64,000 nucleotides of DNA, from the NCBI GenBank assembly GCA_918797485.1, contig CAKKNE010000006.1, positions 1,550,001 to 1,614,000 of the forward strand, read 5' to 3'. Origin of the DNA: Pelagomonas calceolata. Its lineage: Eukaryota > Sar > Pelagophyceae > Pelagomonadales > Pelagomonadaceae. A program made the position numbers and the translations under genes. Numbering within the stretch: position 1 is the stretch's first letter; every line of letters starts with the position of its first letter. Of this stretch, positions 27,303-39,230 are shown in pieces. The notes under the pieces are model-generated. The model saw only the letters and a program-made list of their open reading frames with translations, ran no database searches and was not told the DNA's origin.

Positions 27303-28316
27303 ATGGACGCCACAGCGCCGAGCGAGCCGCAGGCCGACGACGCCGGCGCGCCAGAAGTCGCAGAGGACGGCTTCGAGACGCTCCTGCCCGGCGTGCGCTA
27401 CAAGGAGATTGCAAGAGGCGAGGGCCCGGCGGCGGACTACAAGCAGAGCGTGACGTGCTCGTACACCGCCGAATGTACAAAAACAGGTGAGGTCTTCGAG
27501 AAAGTAGAGCAACGAACGTTACGAATCGGCGACGCAGACGTGCCGCCCGGGCTCGAGCTGGCATTGAGACGGCAGCGCGCGGGCACGCGGGCCGTCATCC
27601 AAGCGGAGTGGCGCTTCGCGTACGGCGAGGACGGCCGGCCGGCGTCATCAATGGATGGCACGAAGGCGGTCGAACCGAGGACGGACGTGACGTGGCGCAT
27701 CTCCACCCTGAGCTTGGGCCGCGGCGAGGGCGAATCAGAGGGACGGGACAAACTAAATGAGTTAAGGGAGAAGAAGGACCTGGGCAATAACCACTTCCGC
27801 CATAGTAATTGGCGCAAGGCGGCGCAGAACTACCAGGACGTGCTCAAGGATTTAAATCCCGAGGCCTATGATGAGTGTCGGGACGAGGCCGTCTCGATAT
27901 ATGTGGCCTGCGCCAACAACCTCGTGTTTGCGCTCATGAAATTAGGCGACTGGCTCAAGGCCGAGCAGGCGGTCTGCGACGTGCTGGGGGTGGCGCCCGA
28001 CGACGAGAAGGCCTTGTATAGAGCTGCGAAGATCGCGCTCCACCTGTCGAAGTGGGCCGAGGCCGACGCCGCGATTTTGAGAGGTCGCTCCTTATACCCC
28101 GCGTCACCGGCCTTCCCCCGGCTGGAATCGGCTCTCAAAACGCAGCGGGCGAAGTACAAGGAGCGGAGGAAGCAGATGAGCCGGAGCATGGCCGGCGCGC
28201 TCTTCGCGGTCGACGGGGCGGTTGATGAGGCGCCCGCCTCATCAACGTTTCCGTGGTATCCTGTGCTCGGCGGATGCGTCGTCGCGGTCGCGGTCGCGGT
28301 CGCAGCGGCGTTGTGA
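27303..28316 (+). CDS. FKBP8/FKBP38-like immunophilin with TPR repeats and C-terminal membrane anchor
   Basis: 337 residues. Residues about 20-135 align to an FKBP fold (PGVRYKEIARGEG, TCSYTAECTKTGEVFEK, PGLELALRR), but the central Trp of catalytic FKBPs is Leu, so isomerase activity is doubtful, as in animal FKBP8. Three TPR motifs follow (EKKDLGNNHFRHSNWRKAAQNY, YVACANNLVFALMKLGDWLKAE and DDEKALYRAAKIALHLSKWAE), with carboxylate-clamp-type Lys/Asn/Lys/Arg positions that would grip the EEVD end of HSP90. The end YPVLGGCVVAVAVAVAAAL is a tail anchor, so it probably sits on the mitochondrial or ER surface. The layout and missing Trp both match FKBP8. Confidence 0.8.
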   Translation: MDATAPSEPQADDAGAPEVAEDGFETLLPGVRYKEIARGEGPAADYKQSVTCSYTAECTKTGEVFEKVEQRTLRIGDADVPPGLELALRRQRAGTRAVIQAEWRFAYGEDGRPASSMDGTKAVEPRTDVTWRISTLSLGRGEGESEGRDKLNELREKKDLGNNHFRHSNWRKAAQNYQDVLKDLNPEAYDECRDEAVSIYVACANNLVFALMKLGDWLKAEQAVCDVLGVAPDDEKALYRAAKIALHLSKWAEADAAILRGRSLYPASPAFPRLESALKTQRAKYKERRKQMSRSMAGALFAVDGAVDEAPASSTFPWYPVLGGCVVAVAVAVAAAL

Positions 28317-28616
28317 GTAACGTGTGATTTGTGGATTTCTATCGTACTTACTAGTATCTAGTGGGTGCCGCGGCGGCGGCAGCCCTATTCGCGCCAAGTT
28401 CCGGGCAGTCAAAACGCCACCCTGCGATCGGGTCGGTTTCACCTTACGGGTCGGTTTAGAGGCTGAGGCTGAGGCTAGTTACGTCGCAGGGTTCCCCGTA
28501 CCCCTCCCGCTCCCAGGACGCAAGGTTTGCTCTAGAGTGTGTCGCTACGCTAGGTTTTTCTGGGTTGCAAGTGCAGCGCTCCTGCCGCCATTACTTAAGT
28601 ATAACATAGCTCAATA
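28317..28616. promoter_or_regulatory. Intergenic region with dispersed repeat
   Basis: 300 bp between tandem plus-strand genes. It contains the dispersed repeat copy at 28463-28534 (separate entry) and presumably the pyruvate kinase promoter. Confidence 0.4.
28463..28534 (+). repeat. Dispersed repeat copy 1 (pairs with 60256-60342)
   Basis: Core AGGCTAGTTACGTCGCAGGG followed by TTCCCCGTACCCCTCCCGCT and CCCAGGACGCAAGG is shared with the region at 60256-60342, 32 kb away, with an internal gap. Both lie in gene-free spacers. It looks like a mobile-element remnant. Confidence 0.7.
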
Positions 28617-30296
28617 ATGCAGCGCCACCTCTTCCTCCTGTTCTATGCGCCAGGCGCCGCGGCGTTAGCGTTGCGCGCCGCGGCGGGCCACAAGCAGCGA
28701 TACAGAAGCAGCATCAACATGGTGCTAGAAGACGCGCCGCAGGTCGTCGCCTTGACCGCCTCGCTCCCGGAAAGCACGCCGGCGCGCTGGCGCAAATCCA
28801 CCAAACAACTGGCGACGGTCGGGCCCGCTTCCAGTACAAGTGAGATGCTCGAGAAGCTCTTCGCCGCCGGTGTTGATGTTTTCAGGCTCAATTTCAGCCA
28901 CGGCAGCCACGACGAGAAGCGCGAACTCATCGAAAAGATAAGACAATTGGAGAAGACGCACGGCCACCCGATTGGCATATTGGCGGACTTGCAGGGCCCC
29001 AAACTGAGAGTGGGGGTCTTCGACAAGGGCAAAGCTATGTTAGTACAGGGCCAATCTTTCAGATTCGATGATGTGGACGAGCCGGGCGACGCGTCTAGGG
29101 TCAGGCTGCCGCATCCGGAAATTCTCCAGACTTTAAATGAAGATGACATTTTGTTGGTCGATGATGGTAAGTTGCGGCTGCAAGTGACGAGCAAAGACAA
29201 CGATGGAGTGGACTGCGAAGTTATTGTAGGCGGTACTATATCAGATAGGAAAGGAGTCAACACCCCCTCTATAACCATCCCGATCTCGCCCCTGACGCCG
29301 AAAGACCGTGCTGATCTGGCCTTCGCTCTCACGCAAAACATCGACTGGGTCGCTCTAAGTTTTGTGCAACGGCCGGAGGACATCGAGGAGTTGAGGACCA
29401 TCGTCAAGAACTCGGAACGGCCCTTTGTGCGGCTGATGGCGAAGATCGAGAAGCCGCAAGCGGTCCAAGATATAGAGAGAATTGTGGAGTTGTGCGATGG
29501 TATTATGGTGGCTCGAGGTGACCTAGGCGTAGAAATGAACCCGGAAGATGTTCCAGTGGTCCAGAAGACCATCATAAACCTATGTCGGTCGAAGGGCGTA
29601 CCTGTGGTCGTAGCGACGCAGATGCTCGAGTCGATGATCGAGTCGCCGACCCCGACCAGAGCGGAATGTAGCGACGTCGCCACAGCGTTGTACGACGGCG
29701 CCGACGCCGTCATGCTGTCCGCGGAGAGTGCCGCGGGCGCCTACCCCGAGGAAGCGGTGACGATGCAGCGTAGAGTTATCTCGCGAGTGGAAGCGGATCC
29801 TTACTATAGAGAGGCCCACGACGCCTTGGTTGGATTTCGTTTGTTGGAAGAACGGTCCACGACGACGGACGCCGTGACGCTCGCCGCGAGACAAATTGCA
29901 GGAGCTATCTCCGCCAAAGTGCTGATCGTCTTCACGTCGGAAGGTACGACCGTATTAACAGCGGCTTCTTTACGGCCGAACGTGCCCATTTTAGCTCTGA
30001 CGCCGAACGAGGAGACGGCTCGCGCGTTATCGCTGTGCTGGGGCGTCTACGCGCGGTTGCTGGCGCCGCAGACGTTTGATGAGAACCAAATCTTCGCCGA
30101 TGTTTTGGGCGCGGCGGTCGACGTCGCCGTGGACTACGGGTTGCTCGAGAATGAGTCCGACGTGGCCGTCGTGACAGCGGGCCTGCCCTGGGGGACGCCG
30201 GGCGCGTCGAACGTCTTGAGGGTCGTGCCGATGATGGGCCCGGACGCGTGGCCCGAGGACCTCTGCCGCGTGGGGGTCGACGAGGCGTGCGCCTAG
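28617..30296 (+). CDS. PK: Pyruvate kinase, probably organelle-targeted
   Basis: 559 residues. The first 60 (MQRHLFLLFYAPGAAALALRAAAGHKQRYRSS...) are a hydrophobic signal followed by a basic stretch, as in stramenopile plastid or mitochondrial presequences. The enzyme body has all signatures: VGPASS, DVFRLNFSHGSHDE, ADLQGPKLRVG, MAKIEKPQAV with the catalytic lysine, MVARGDLGVEM, VATQMLESMIESPTPTRAECSDVATA and AVMLSAESAAG. It transfers phosphate from PEP to ADP, giving pyruvate and ATP. The C-terminal alpha/beta domain (from DAVTLAARQ) lacks a long extension. The single exon is intact. Confidence 0.93.
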   Translation: MQRHLFLLFYAPGAAALALRAAAGHKQRYRSSINMVLEDAPQVVALTASLPESTPARWRKSTKQLATVGPASSTSEMLEKLFAAGVDVFRLNFSHGSHDEKRELIEKIRQLEKTHGHPIGILADLQGPKLRVGVFDKGKAMLVQGQSFRFDDVDEPGDASRVRLPHPEILQTLNEDDILLVDDGKLRLQVTSKDNDGVDCEVIVGGTISDRKGVNTPSITIPISPLTPKDRADLAFALTQNIDWVALSFVQRPEDIEELRTIVKNSERPFVRLMAKIEKPQAVQDIERIVELCDGIMVARGDLGVEMNPEDVPVVQKTIINLCRSKGVPVVVATQMLESMIESPTPTRAECSDVATALYDGADAVMLSAESAAGAYPEEAVTMQRRVISRVEADPYYREAHDALVGFRLLEERSTTTDAVTLAARQIAGAISAKVLIVFTSEGTTVLTAASLRPNVPILALTPNEETARALSLCWGVYARLLAPQTFDENQIFADVLGAAVDVAVDYGLLENESDVAVVTAGLPWGTPGASNVLRVVPMMGPDAWPEDLCRVGVDEACA

Positions 30297-30450
30297 CTCA
30301 CCGTTTGTTAAATAGATCTTGTATGCATTCGCGCCACCGAGCAGGTGTCGCGTCGATAGCGCGGGTCAAATGACGACTCGGCGTGAACTCCACGCCGTGA
30401 AGTTTTTATGCCAGCCTGAATGTCTACGTTTTTATACTTAGACAGAGATC
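30297..30450. other. Convergent spacer with hairpin
   Basis: Spacer between the pyruvate kinase and UXS stops. A perfect 7-bp stem (CGGCGTG/CACGCCG, loop AACTC) lies at 30379-30397 and is followed by GTTTTTA. This may mark a 3' end or be chance. Confidence 0.4.
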
Positions 30451-31722
30451 CTAGGACGACGCGCGCGGCCGCGGCTTCGCCGCGCGCGGCCCCGTCGGGA
30501 TGATCTCCCCGCCCGCGTCCGCCAGCTCCCTTTCAAAATACGCGATCGTCTCGGCCAACCCTCTAGCGACGCTCCACTTCGGCCGCCAGCCGATATGCGT
30601 CTCCGCCGTCGTGATCACGGGCTTGCGCTGTTTCGGATCGTCCTGGTTCGACGGCAGTCTGACAATGCGCGACGAAGATTTCGTCAGCCGCTTGATGGTG
30701 GCCGCGAAGTCGCCGACCGTGTACTCGTCGGGATTGCCCAGGTTGACTGGTAATGAATAATTCGAGTTCATGAGCGCGTGCAAGCCGTCCACCAAGTCAT
30801 CCACGAACTGGAACGAGCGCGTCTGGGAGCCGTCGCCATACAGCGTGATATCTTTGTTCTGCAAGGCTTGGATGATGAAATTCGACACAACTCGCCCATC
30901 GTTCGGGTGCATGCGTCTCCCAAAGGTGTTGAAGATCCTCGCCACTCTCACCTCAACCCCACCCTGCCGCTGGTAGGCGTACATCATCGTCTCCGCGACG
31001 CGCTTGCCCTCGTCGTAACAGGCTCTCGGTCCTATGGTATTCACGTGGCCCCAGTACGATTCCGGTTGCGGGTGGACCTCGGGGTCGCCGTAGATCTCCG
31101 ATGTTGATGCTAATAATATTCTAGCTTTGACTCGTTTCGCCAAGCCCAACATATTAAGAGTACCCTCGGTACTTGTTTTGATGGTTTTTATGGGGTTGTA
31201 CTGGTAATGTGGGGGAGAAGCGGGACAGGCCAGGTGATAAATCTGGTCGACCTCGAGCATGACCGGTTCTACTACATCACCTATAACTAGATTGAAATTC
31301 GGGTGCCCGAGCCAGTGCTCGATATTTTTTTTCCGTCCCGTAAACAAGTTGTCCAGTACTGTGACCTCGTGGCCTTCTCGCATCAATTTATCTACCAAGT
31401 TGCTACCAACAAACCCGGCGCCGCCCGTAATGAGCACTCTCAGCTTCTTCGTGCTGTGTAATTTCTTGACCGGGGGGTAGCCGGTGGCTCCTCCTCTCGT
31501 AGCTTGCGCGCGCATCGCCGCGACCTCTTCGACCACGGCCGATTTCACGACGCCCTGGATGACGTGCTCCGTGACGGGTCCATCCTGTACCGTACTGGGA
31601 GTGTGGAGGGCCGTCGTGAGCAAAAAAATGAGAATCGCTGCGATGCCCAACGCAGGTATTGGTCTTAGAATTATAGACTGCTTGAGGCGGCGGCACTCGC
31701 CGCCGGGGCCATGCTCGTCCAT
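30451..31722 (-). CDS. UXS1: UDP-glucuronate decarboxylase (UDP-xylose synthase), membrane anchored
   Basis: 423 residues of the extended short-chain dehydrogenase family. The N-terminus has a cytosolic stub and a signal anchor (ALGIAAILIFLLTTALHT), as in Golgi UXS. The NAD-binding loop ITGGAGFVGSNL sits near residue 97. Other signatures are DNLFTGRKKNI, YHLACPASPPHYQYNPI, STSEIYGDPEVHPQ, the catalytic YDEGKR, ARIFNTFGRRMHPNDGRVVSNFI and YGDGSQTRSFQFVDDLVDG. It makes UDP-xylose from UDP-glucuronate for cell-wall polysaccharides and glycoproteins. All residues look intact and the length is normal. Confidence 0.93.
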   Translation of the reverse strand: MDEHGPGGECRRLKQSIILRPIPALGIAAILIFLLTTALHTPSTVQDGPVTEHVIQGVVKSAVVEEVAAMRAQATRGGATGYPPVKKLHSTKKLRVLITGGAGFVGSNLVDKLMREGHEVTVLDNLFTGRKKNIEHWLGHPNFNLVIGDVVEPVMLEVDQIYHLACPASPPHYQYNPIKTIKTSTEGTLNMLGLAKRVKARILLASTSEIYGDPEVHPQPESYWGHVNTIGPRACYDEGKRVAETMMYAYQRQGGVEVRVARIFNTFGRRMHPNDGRVVSNFIIQALQNKDITLYGDGSQTRSFQFVDDLVDGLHALMNSNYSLPVNLGNPDEYTVGDFAATIKRLTKSSSRIVRLPSNQDDPKQRKPVITTAETHIGWRPKWSVARGLAETIAYFERELADAGGEIIPTGPRAAKPRPRASS

Positions 31723-32178
31723 GGCCGTGGTGGCGGCGTTTTTTGCGCGGGCCGCGCTGCTCGACAGCTCGGCCTGACGGCTCCTAGATTGGCTCCCAGC
31801 GGTGGTTTGCTGCTTGGCGGCTGCGCGCGCCTAGGTATCGCTGCGCGTGCTGGCCGGTCGTTACCAAGCGTGTGCACGTCTATGGCTGCTGCCGATTTAG
31901 GATGCCCAAGCTATTTTTTTTTGTGTGCTCGAGGCTGGGTGATGGTTCGCCTGCGATCCGTCGCCAGGCGCTTCGCGAGGGGTCCTCGTCGCCCGCTACG
32001 GCTGCGCCGCCCCTGTGGCTAGTACGTATAGCTAGTGCATGCTCTTAATCAGCATCAAGCTTGTCACCCCGCAACTCTGCGCACGCGTCACGAGCGTTGA
32101 CTTACTCAGCACCGGCGCATTGCTGCGCCCATCTACTCACAGAGTACTTGGTGTGCTTTGCAGCACACGGCATCCACC
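31723..32178. promoter_or_regulatory. Divergent promoter region, 456 bp
   Basis: Between UXS (-) and the CYP38-like gene (+). It has a T9 run near 31914-31922 and GCTAGT/AGCTAGTGCATGC-type sequence at about 32017-32042. No ORF looks coding. It presumably holds two promoters. Confidence 0.4.
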
Positions 32179-33411
32179 ATGCGCCGCCTCCTCGCGGTCC
32201 TAGCAGCAACGCATGCCCTTGACATGAAACAAGCGCCGCGGCGCATGCTCAGGAATGCCCTGGGCAACACGGCGGCGGCCCTCGGCGCGGCGTCCCTCGT
32301 CCTCCACCCGCTGCCTTCACTCGCGGCGAAGCCCTCGAACGCCGCGAGTAGTGCTGGCTCGCGCGTCAACAAGGACCCCCAGTCGCTACTGCGGAACGGC
32401 CTGCCTATTGATGGACAGATCGGCTCGGCCACCAAAAAAATGGACGTGCGGCAGCTCCAATCGGCTGTGGAGCTGCTCGGCGACGATTTGAAGGTCAAAA
32501 GAATTTCGGCGGCGAAGAACGACGTCCAGAAGGCCGCTACTATCTTGAATTCGAAAGCCAAGGACATCGCCAAGGGCAACGGTGATATCGCGAAGTTGCT
32601 GGACGAAGTAAGAACCAACTTGGACGCCTTACCGGCCATCCTGGCGGACACGGGACCCGCCGGAAGCCCGCAGGAGCGCGAGTCGCTCGATAAGGCTGGT
32701 GCCGCGCAGCAGCGCTGTGCTTCCTTGATAGGTTCTGCAGAAGCTAGGTTAGTACCTCCAGGCTTCAAATATTCAACACCGGACGAGTACAAGGGCGTCC
32801 CCCGCCTCGATACGAGAGCGCGCGTCCGCTTCACTTTACGAAAAGCGGACAAATCCGACACGTTCAAAGTCAACGGCCAAGGCTACAGTAAAGCTGTTAT
32901 TGATATGATTGTGGACGGCTATACCACACCTTTGACGTCCGGGAACTTTGTCGACTTGGTGAAGAAGGGCTTCTATGATGGCATGGCCATCCAGCGGTCG
33001 GATGGCTTCGTCGTGCAGACGGGCGACCCCGATGGGCCCGACGGGCCGTTGGTGGGCTACGGCGACCCGGTGAGGAGGGTACCGCTCGAGCTGTTTGTGG
33101 ATGGGGACAAGGCGCCGACCTACGGCGAGACGACGGAGGAAGGCTCTAGGGGAGGGGCGGCCACAGTATTACCGTTCCAGGCGTACGGCGCTTTGGGCAT
33201 GGCGCGCGACGAGTACGAGGCCGACTCGGCCTCAAGCCAATTCTTCTGGCTGCTCTTCGACTCGGACCTGACGCCGGCGGGCAAGAATTTGTTAGATGGG
33301 CGCTACGCGTGTTTTGGGTATTCCGTGGAGGGCGAGGACTTCCTCGGCGCGGTGCAGGAGGGCGACGTCATCGAGTCTGCAAAAGTGCTGGGCGTGGGCA
33401 TCGACCCCTAG
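32179..33411 (+). CDS. CYP38: Thylakoid-lumen cyclophilin, CYP38/TLP40 type
   Basis: 410 residues from ATG 32179 (MRRLLAVLAATHALDMKQAPRR). An ER-type signal is followed by a transit-like stretch, then a second hydrophobic segment ending in an AxA-type site (LHPLPSLAAKPS), as expected for lumen import in a secondary plastid. The helical bundle (residues about 80-190) and a divergent cyclophilin fold follow: GNFVDLVKKGFYDGMAIQRSDGFVVQTGDPDGPD, GALGMAR, SQFFWLLFD and GRYACFGYSVEG. CYP38 helps photosystem II assembly and repair and has little isomerase activity. This gene is the clearest sign that the organism is photosynthetic. Confidence 0.88.
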   Translation: MRRLLAVLAATHALDMKQAPRRMLRNALGNTAAALGAASLVLHPLPSLAAKPSNAASSAGSRVNKDPQSLLRNGLPIDGQIGSATKKMDVRQLQSAVELLGDDLKVKRISAAKNDVQKAATILNSKAKDIAKGNGDIAKLLDEVRTNLDALPAILADTGPAGSPQERESLDKAGAAQQRCASLIGSAEARLVPPGFKYSTPDEYKGVPRLDTRARVRFTLRKADKSDTFKVNGQGYSKAVIDMIVDGYTTPLTSGNFVDLVKKGFYDGMAIQRSDGFVVQTGDPDGPDGPLVGYGDPVRRVPLELFVDGDKAPTYGETTEEGSRGGAATVLPFQAYGALGMARDEYEADSASSQFFWLLFDSDLTPAGKNLLDGRYACFGYSVEGEDFLGAVQEGDVIESAKVLGVGIDP

Positions 33412-33475
33412 GTGGCGCGTAAGGAGCGCGTGGCGGATTCCCTACCTAGCGAGTCATTATGTGAACATTAGTCTA

Positions 33476-33871
33476 GTAGAGAGCTAGGTTGGCATTTACC
33501 TGAGGGGTTATTTACCCCAGGCGCCGGCCGGGGGTAATTACCCGGGTAATTACCGGTGAGTACGGGTTATTTACCCCGGGATCTTATAGAGGGGGAGGGG
33601 GAGGGGGCCTCGCGGGCCACTGGCGCGGGCCTGGGCCGCGCCGGACCACATGACTTGGTACTTGCCTTGGCGCACCTGTACGTATCCAAAAGCTCAACGG
33701 GCTGCTTGCGCCCATCCGCTCGCCCGGAGGGGTCTTCGCTAATCGCACTAACGGGTTTAGTCGAAAACCCGTCGGGTAATTTACCGGGTTATTTACCCCA
33801 GATCCCCTCCGAGGAGTGATAATGGGTAAATTACCGGTTATTAACCGGTTAATGCCAACCTAGGTAGAGAG
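33476..33871. mobile_element. Non-autonomous DNA transposon (MITE) with 8-bp target-site duplication
   Basis: The element body is 33484-33863 (380 bp). Its ends are inverted: CTAGGTTGGCATTTACC at the left and, reverse-complemented, CTAGGTTGGCATTAACC at the right (16 of 17 match). GTAGAGAG flanks it on both sides (33476-33483 and 33864-33871), an 8-bp target duplication as in the hAT superfamily. Inside are repeated subterminal GGGTTATTTACCCC-like and GGTAATTACC palindromes near both ends. There is no transposase frame. It stops 5 bp before the helicase stop codon (33877-33879), so it probably lies in that gene's 3' UTR. Confidence 0.92.
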
Positions 33872-33876
33872 CAAAC

Positions 33877-36326
<2,450 letters not shown>

Positions 36327-39230
36327 TTACACCTTCAACCTCGCGACCCCCCGCAAGACCCCGCCGCCCGCGCACGCCTCGAGCGAGTCCGCGAGGCCCT
36401 CGTACAAGACTCGCGCCTTCGCGACGTTCTCCTCGCTGTTGACGTCGTGCTTCCCACCAAGATACCGCTCCAGCGCCGCCGACGACACGCGCGCGAAGCT
36501 GTGCAGCGGTAGCGTGGGCGGCGCCTCGTCGCTCGTCTCGAGCGGCACGAAGGGCGTCCCCGGCGAGACCTGGACTTCCACCGAATACCGGCCCTCGGCG
36601 TTCGTATCGTACGACGTGTCCTCCCACAACCGGAAGACCACATGCGACAAATACGACAGCTCTGGCACGGCCGAGAGCCACCGCCGCCCCGCATCATCAA
36701 CGACGGACTCCGTGCCGTGCTCGTTGAGCCGCAGCGCGTCCAACAGCGCGTGCAAGTGCGACTCGGACGTGAAATAGAGTCGAGACCGGACCGCGCGCCA
36801 GTGCGACTTGATTTCAGAGTCCGCCAGGTGCTCGGGGTGGTCGTCCAGCTGGAAATGGAGGCCCGAGTCCTCCGTGTCGCCGCGCGCCGTCCGCAGGTCG
36901 AAGGAGATCTTATCTAGCAACGCACGACTAACGTGCCACGCCGCCTGCCTTCTGGGTTCCGCCGCACTCCCAAATTCTAAAGGCGCCACCGCTTGAGACA
37001 AGGTAGAGGCCTTCTTCACGAGCACGCCGAACCCAGCATCAAAAGATAACGTAAGAGCATTATGTCTAGCGTCGAAGCGCAGCTTGTCGAAAATCTCCGG
37101 AATCTTCGACAGGTCGTACGCCTTTTGGTCGTAGAACTCCTTGCGGATGCACTTCCACGAATCCAACCAGACGCCGAAGCTCTCGCCCATGTACAGTTGT
37201 TCAGTGCACGGTTTTTGCGAGACCTTCTCGATGAACGAACTCATCTCATCGTACAAGTCCCGCAAAGCCCGCAGGGGGTTGCCCAAATCTCTAAGAGCTC
37301 TCAGGACAGAGTCCGGACCGTCGGGCGCGATGAACCTTCGACGTTGCGCGAATTTCGAGTCACTGGAAGCGGCGTCCTCGTCGTCCGAGTCGGGGCCTCG
37401 TAACTCGACGTCGACCTGAAAACACCTCGACACGTGGGCCTTCGACAAAGCGAGCAATTCCTGGGCCTCGTGGTTGCCCGCGCGGTCGAGCATGTGCACG
37501 TCCGAGCGCCCGCGATGAATCAAAGACACGAGAATAGGCGAGATCTCGCCCTCCAATTCTAACAATCCTTTGGTGAAGGCCGCGCCCGTCTTCATGACCC
37601 GACCTTCGTCCGAGGTTCTTATTTTCAAGTCATGCCTAAAAGTCGCATGCAATCTCAAGAGACCTTGGCCGCCCGTCGTCGGGTACATATGACGTCTGAA
37701 ATGCGCGCCGAGCGCCGTCGCGTGCTGCGCACCTAACTCCGTGAGGACGCCGCCCCACTTGAGGACGACCTGGACCTCTGTTGTCTCGTCGTCCTCCCAC
37801 TTGAGGGGCTTGAGCTGCAGCTTGCAGCCCGAGAAGAAGACGCCGCCCAGCAGCTCCTCTTCGTCGTCGAGTTTGTGCGACTTGAGCACCTCCCGGATCT
37901 TGCGGAACGCGTCGATGTCGTCCTTCAGCAAGATAGCTTTGAGGGTCGAAGAAAACGCCCGCAGATCTTTCGACTCTTTGAGCTTGACCTCCTTCTTGGG
38001 CGTCTTGCACCTATCCCTATGGATCTGGACGATTGAAGGGTGAGTCGTCTTGACCTTCAGTTTTCGTTTCGGCGTCCTATCCCCATGGCGGACGACCGCG
38101 ATGACGCATCTTAACTCTCTTCGGGACGGCGCCAAGCCCGAGGGCGACTGCGGTCTGCTACATATCTTTGGTGGACTTGGAGGCAGTTCTCGGGGCGGCG
38201 GCCGCATGTCCACGATGCGGCCGTCCCTACCCCGTAAAATCGCCGCCAACAACGCCGCGCAATCATCATAATACTTCCTACTCTTCTTCACGAAGGACCA
38301 GCCGTTCACGTCGCAAACGAGACACGCCCCATCATGTGTTCGTAATATGTCGAACCCGCACACAGTTTGTCTAAAAGCGTGGTAGATCTTGAAGGCTACA
38401 TCTTTCTCGACCCATGATAATATCACGGGATACCTTAGTTCTTTACCATCAGCACCTCTCAAAACAACCCCATCTAAGGTAGGGGACTTCCGCGCTTCCG
38501 CGTGGCCGTAATAAGGCCCGACGCTATACACCTTGACATCGGTACCTTGCGTGTCCACGAACTCCTCGTACAAATAACTCCCTTCCCGTCTTATCGAGTG
38601 TAGATCAGGTTCGTACTTCGAGCTTTGATTACCAACTTTCCGAAACAGTCGCTTGCAGCCGCCGCCCGCACTGGTAGGATAGTAGACCCGAATATTATGA
38701 TCATCGGAATCCACGGGCTTCTCGACGAAGGGCTTCTCGATCTTCACGCCGTCGATGATTATGGCGTCATCTAGCTCCTCGATTTTTTGCTCCACGTCCC
38801 TATCCCTATTGACGCAGACGTGTCTGGGGGTTGGGACGCCCGCCCTGGCTAGCGTCGCATAGACCAGCCGCCGATCTCGCAACAAATGCTGCCTTCGTAA
38901 ATCGTTGACCACGAAGGGCTTTCTGAGTTTGGCGTATTGGATCGCCTTGTCCAGCGGAAAGCCCGACGAATGGAACGCGATCAGACACTCGACGACGGGC
39001 CACGCCTCGACGGCCGCCTCCAGAATCACCGACTCCTCGAAAATCACGATTTCGAACGCGTCGCCCGGCAGCCGACTCAGGATCTCGCGCATGGGCTTCG
39101 ACTGCGTCTTCTTGGCCATGGCGCAGACACCCAGGGTCGTGCGCTTCGGCGTCGCGAGGCGCGGCGGCGGCCGCGGCGCCGCGTCGGGCGTCGCGGGCAT
39201 GGCTCGTGACGCTGCTCTCCCAGCAGCCAC
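36327..39230 (-). CDS. VIP1: Diphosphoinositol-pentakisphosphate kinase (VIP1/PPIP5K)
   Basis: 967 residues (an ATG ending at 39200 would shorten it by 10). The N-terminal ATP-grasp kinase domain begins TLGVCAMAKKTQSKPMREIL and includes CLIAFHSSGFPLDKAI, PFVEKPVDSDDHNIRVYYP, SYLYEEFVDTQGTDVKVYSVGP and FDILR...CDVNGWSFVK. The C-terminal histidine-phosphatase-like domain begins VIAVVRHGDRTPKRKLKVK, includes EGRVMKTGAAFTKGLLELEG, and ends with LSYLSHVVFRLWED. It makes 1-InsP7 and InsP8 (phosphate and energy signals) and the phosphatase half can remove them. Both domains look intact. The linear arrangement is the usual one for this family. Confidence 0.92.
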   Translation of the reverse strand: MAAGRAASRAMPATPDAAPRPPPRLATPKRTTLGVCAMAKKTQSKPMREILSRLPGDAFEIVIFEESVILEAAVEAWPVVECLIAFHSSGFPLDKAIQYAKLRKPFVVNDLRRQHLLRDRRLVYATLARAGVPTPRHVCVNRDRDVEQKIEELDDAIIIDGVKIEKPFVEKPVDSDDHNIRVYYPTSAGGGCKRLFRKVGNQSSKYEPDLHSIRREGSYLYEEFVDTQGTDVKVYSVGPYYGHAEARKSPTLDGVVLRGADGKELRYPVILSWVEKDVAFKIYHAFRQTVCGFDILRTHDGACLVCDVNGWSFVKKSRKYYDDCAALLAAILRGRDGRIVDMRPPPRELPPSPPKICSRPQSPSGLAPSRRELRCVIAVVRHGDRTPKRKLKVKTTHPSIVQIHRDRCKTPKKEVKLKESKDLRAFSSTLKAILLKDDIDAFRKIREVLKSHKLDDEEELLGGVFFSGCKLQLKPLKWEDDETTEVQVVLKWGGVLTELGAQHATALGAHFRRHMYPTTGGQGLLRLHATFRHDLKIRTSDEGRVMKTGAAFTKGLLELEGEISPILVSLIHRGRSDVHMLDRAGNHEAQELLALSKAHVSRCFQVDVELRGPDSDDEDAASSDSKFAQRRRFIAPDGPDSVLRALRDLGNPLRALRDLYDEMSSFIEKVSQKPCTEQLYMGESFGVWLDSWKCIRKEFYDQKAYDLSKIPEIFDKLRFDARHNALTLSFDAGFGVLVKKASTLSQAVAPLEFGSAAEPRRQAAWHVSRALLDKISFDLRTARGDTEDSGLHFQLDDHPEHLADSEIKSHWRAVRSRLYFTSESHLHALLDALRLNEHGTESVVDDAGRRWLSAVPELSYLSHVVFRLWEDTSYDTNAEGRYSVEVQVSPGTPFVPLETSDEAPPTLPLHSFARVSSAALERYLGGKHDVNSEENVAKARVLYEGLADSLEACAGGGVLRGVARLKV

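Noticed and set aside
33484-33863. Possible gene in the 33556-33819 open frame
   Set aside because: Lies entirely inside the MITE and has no coding features.
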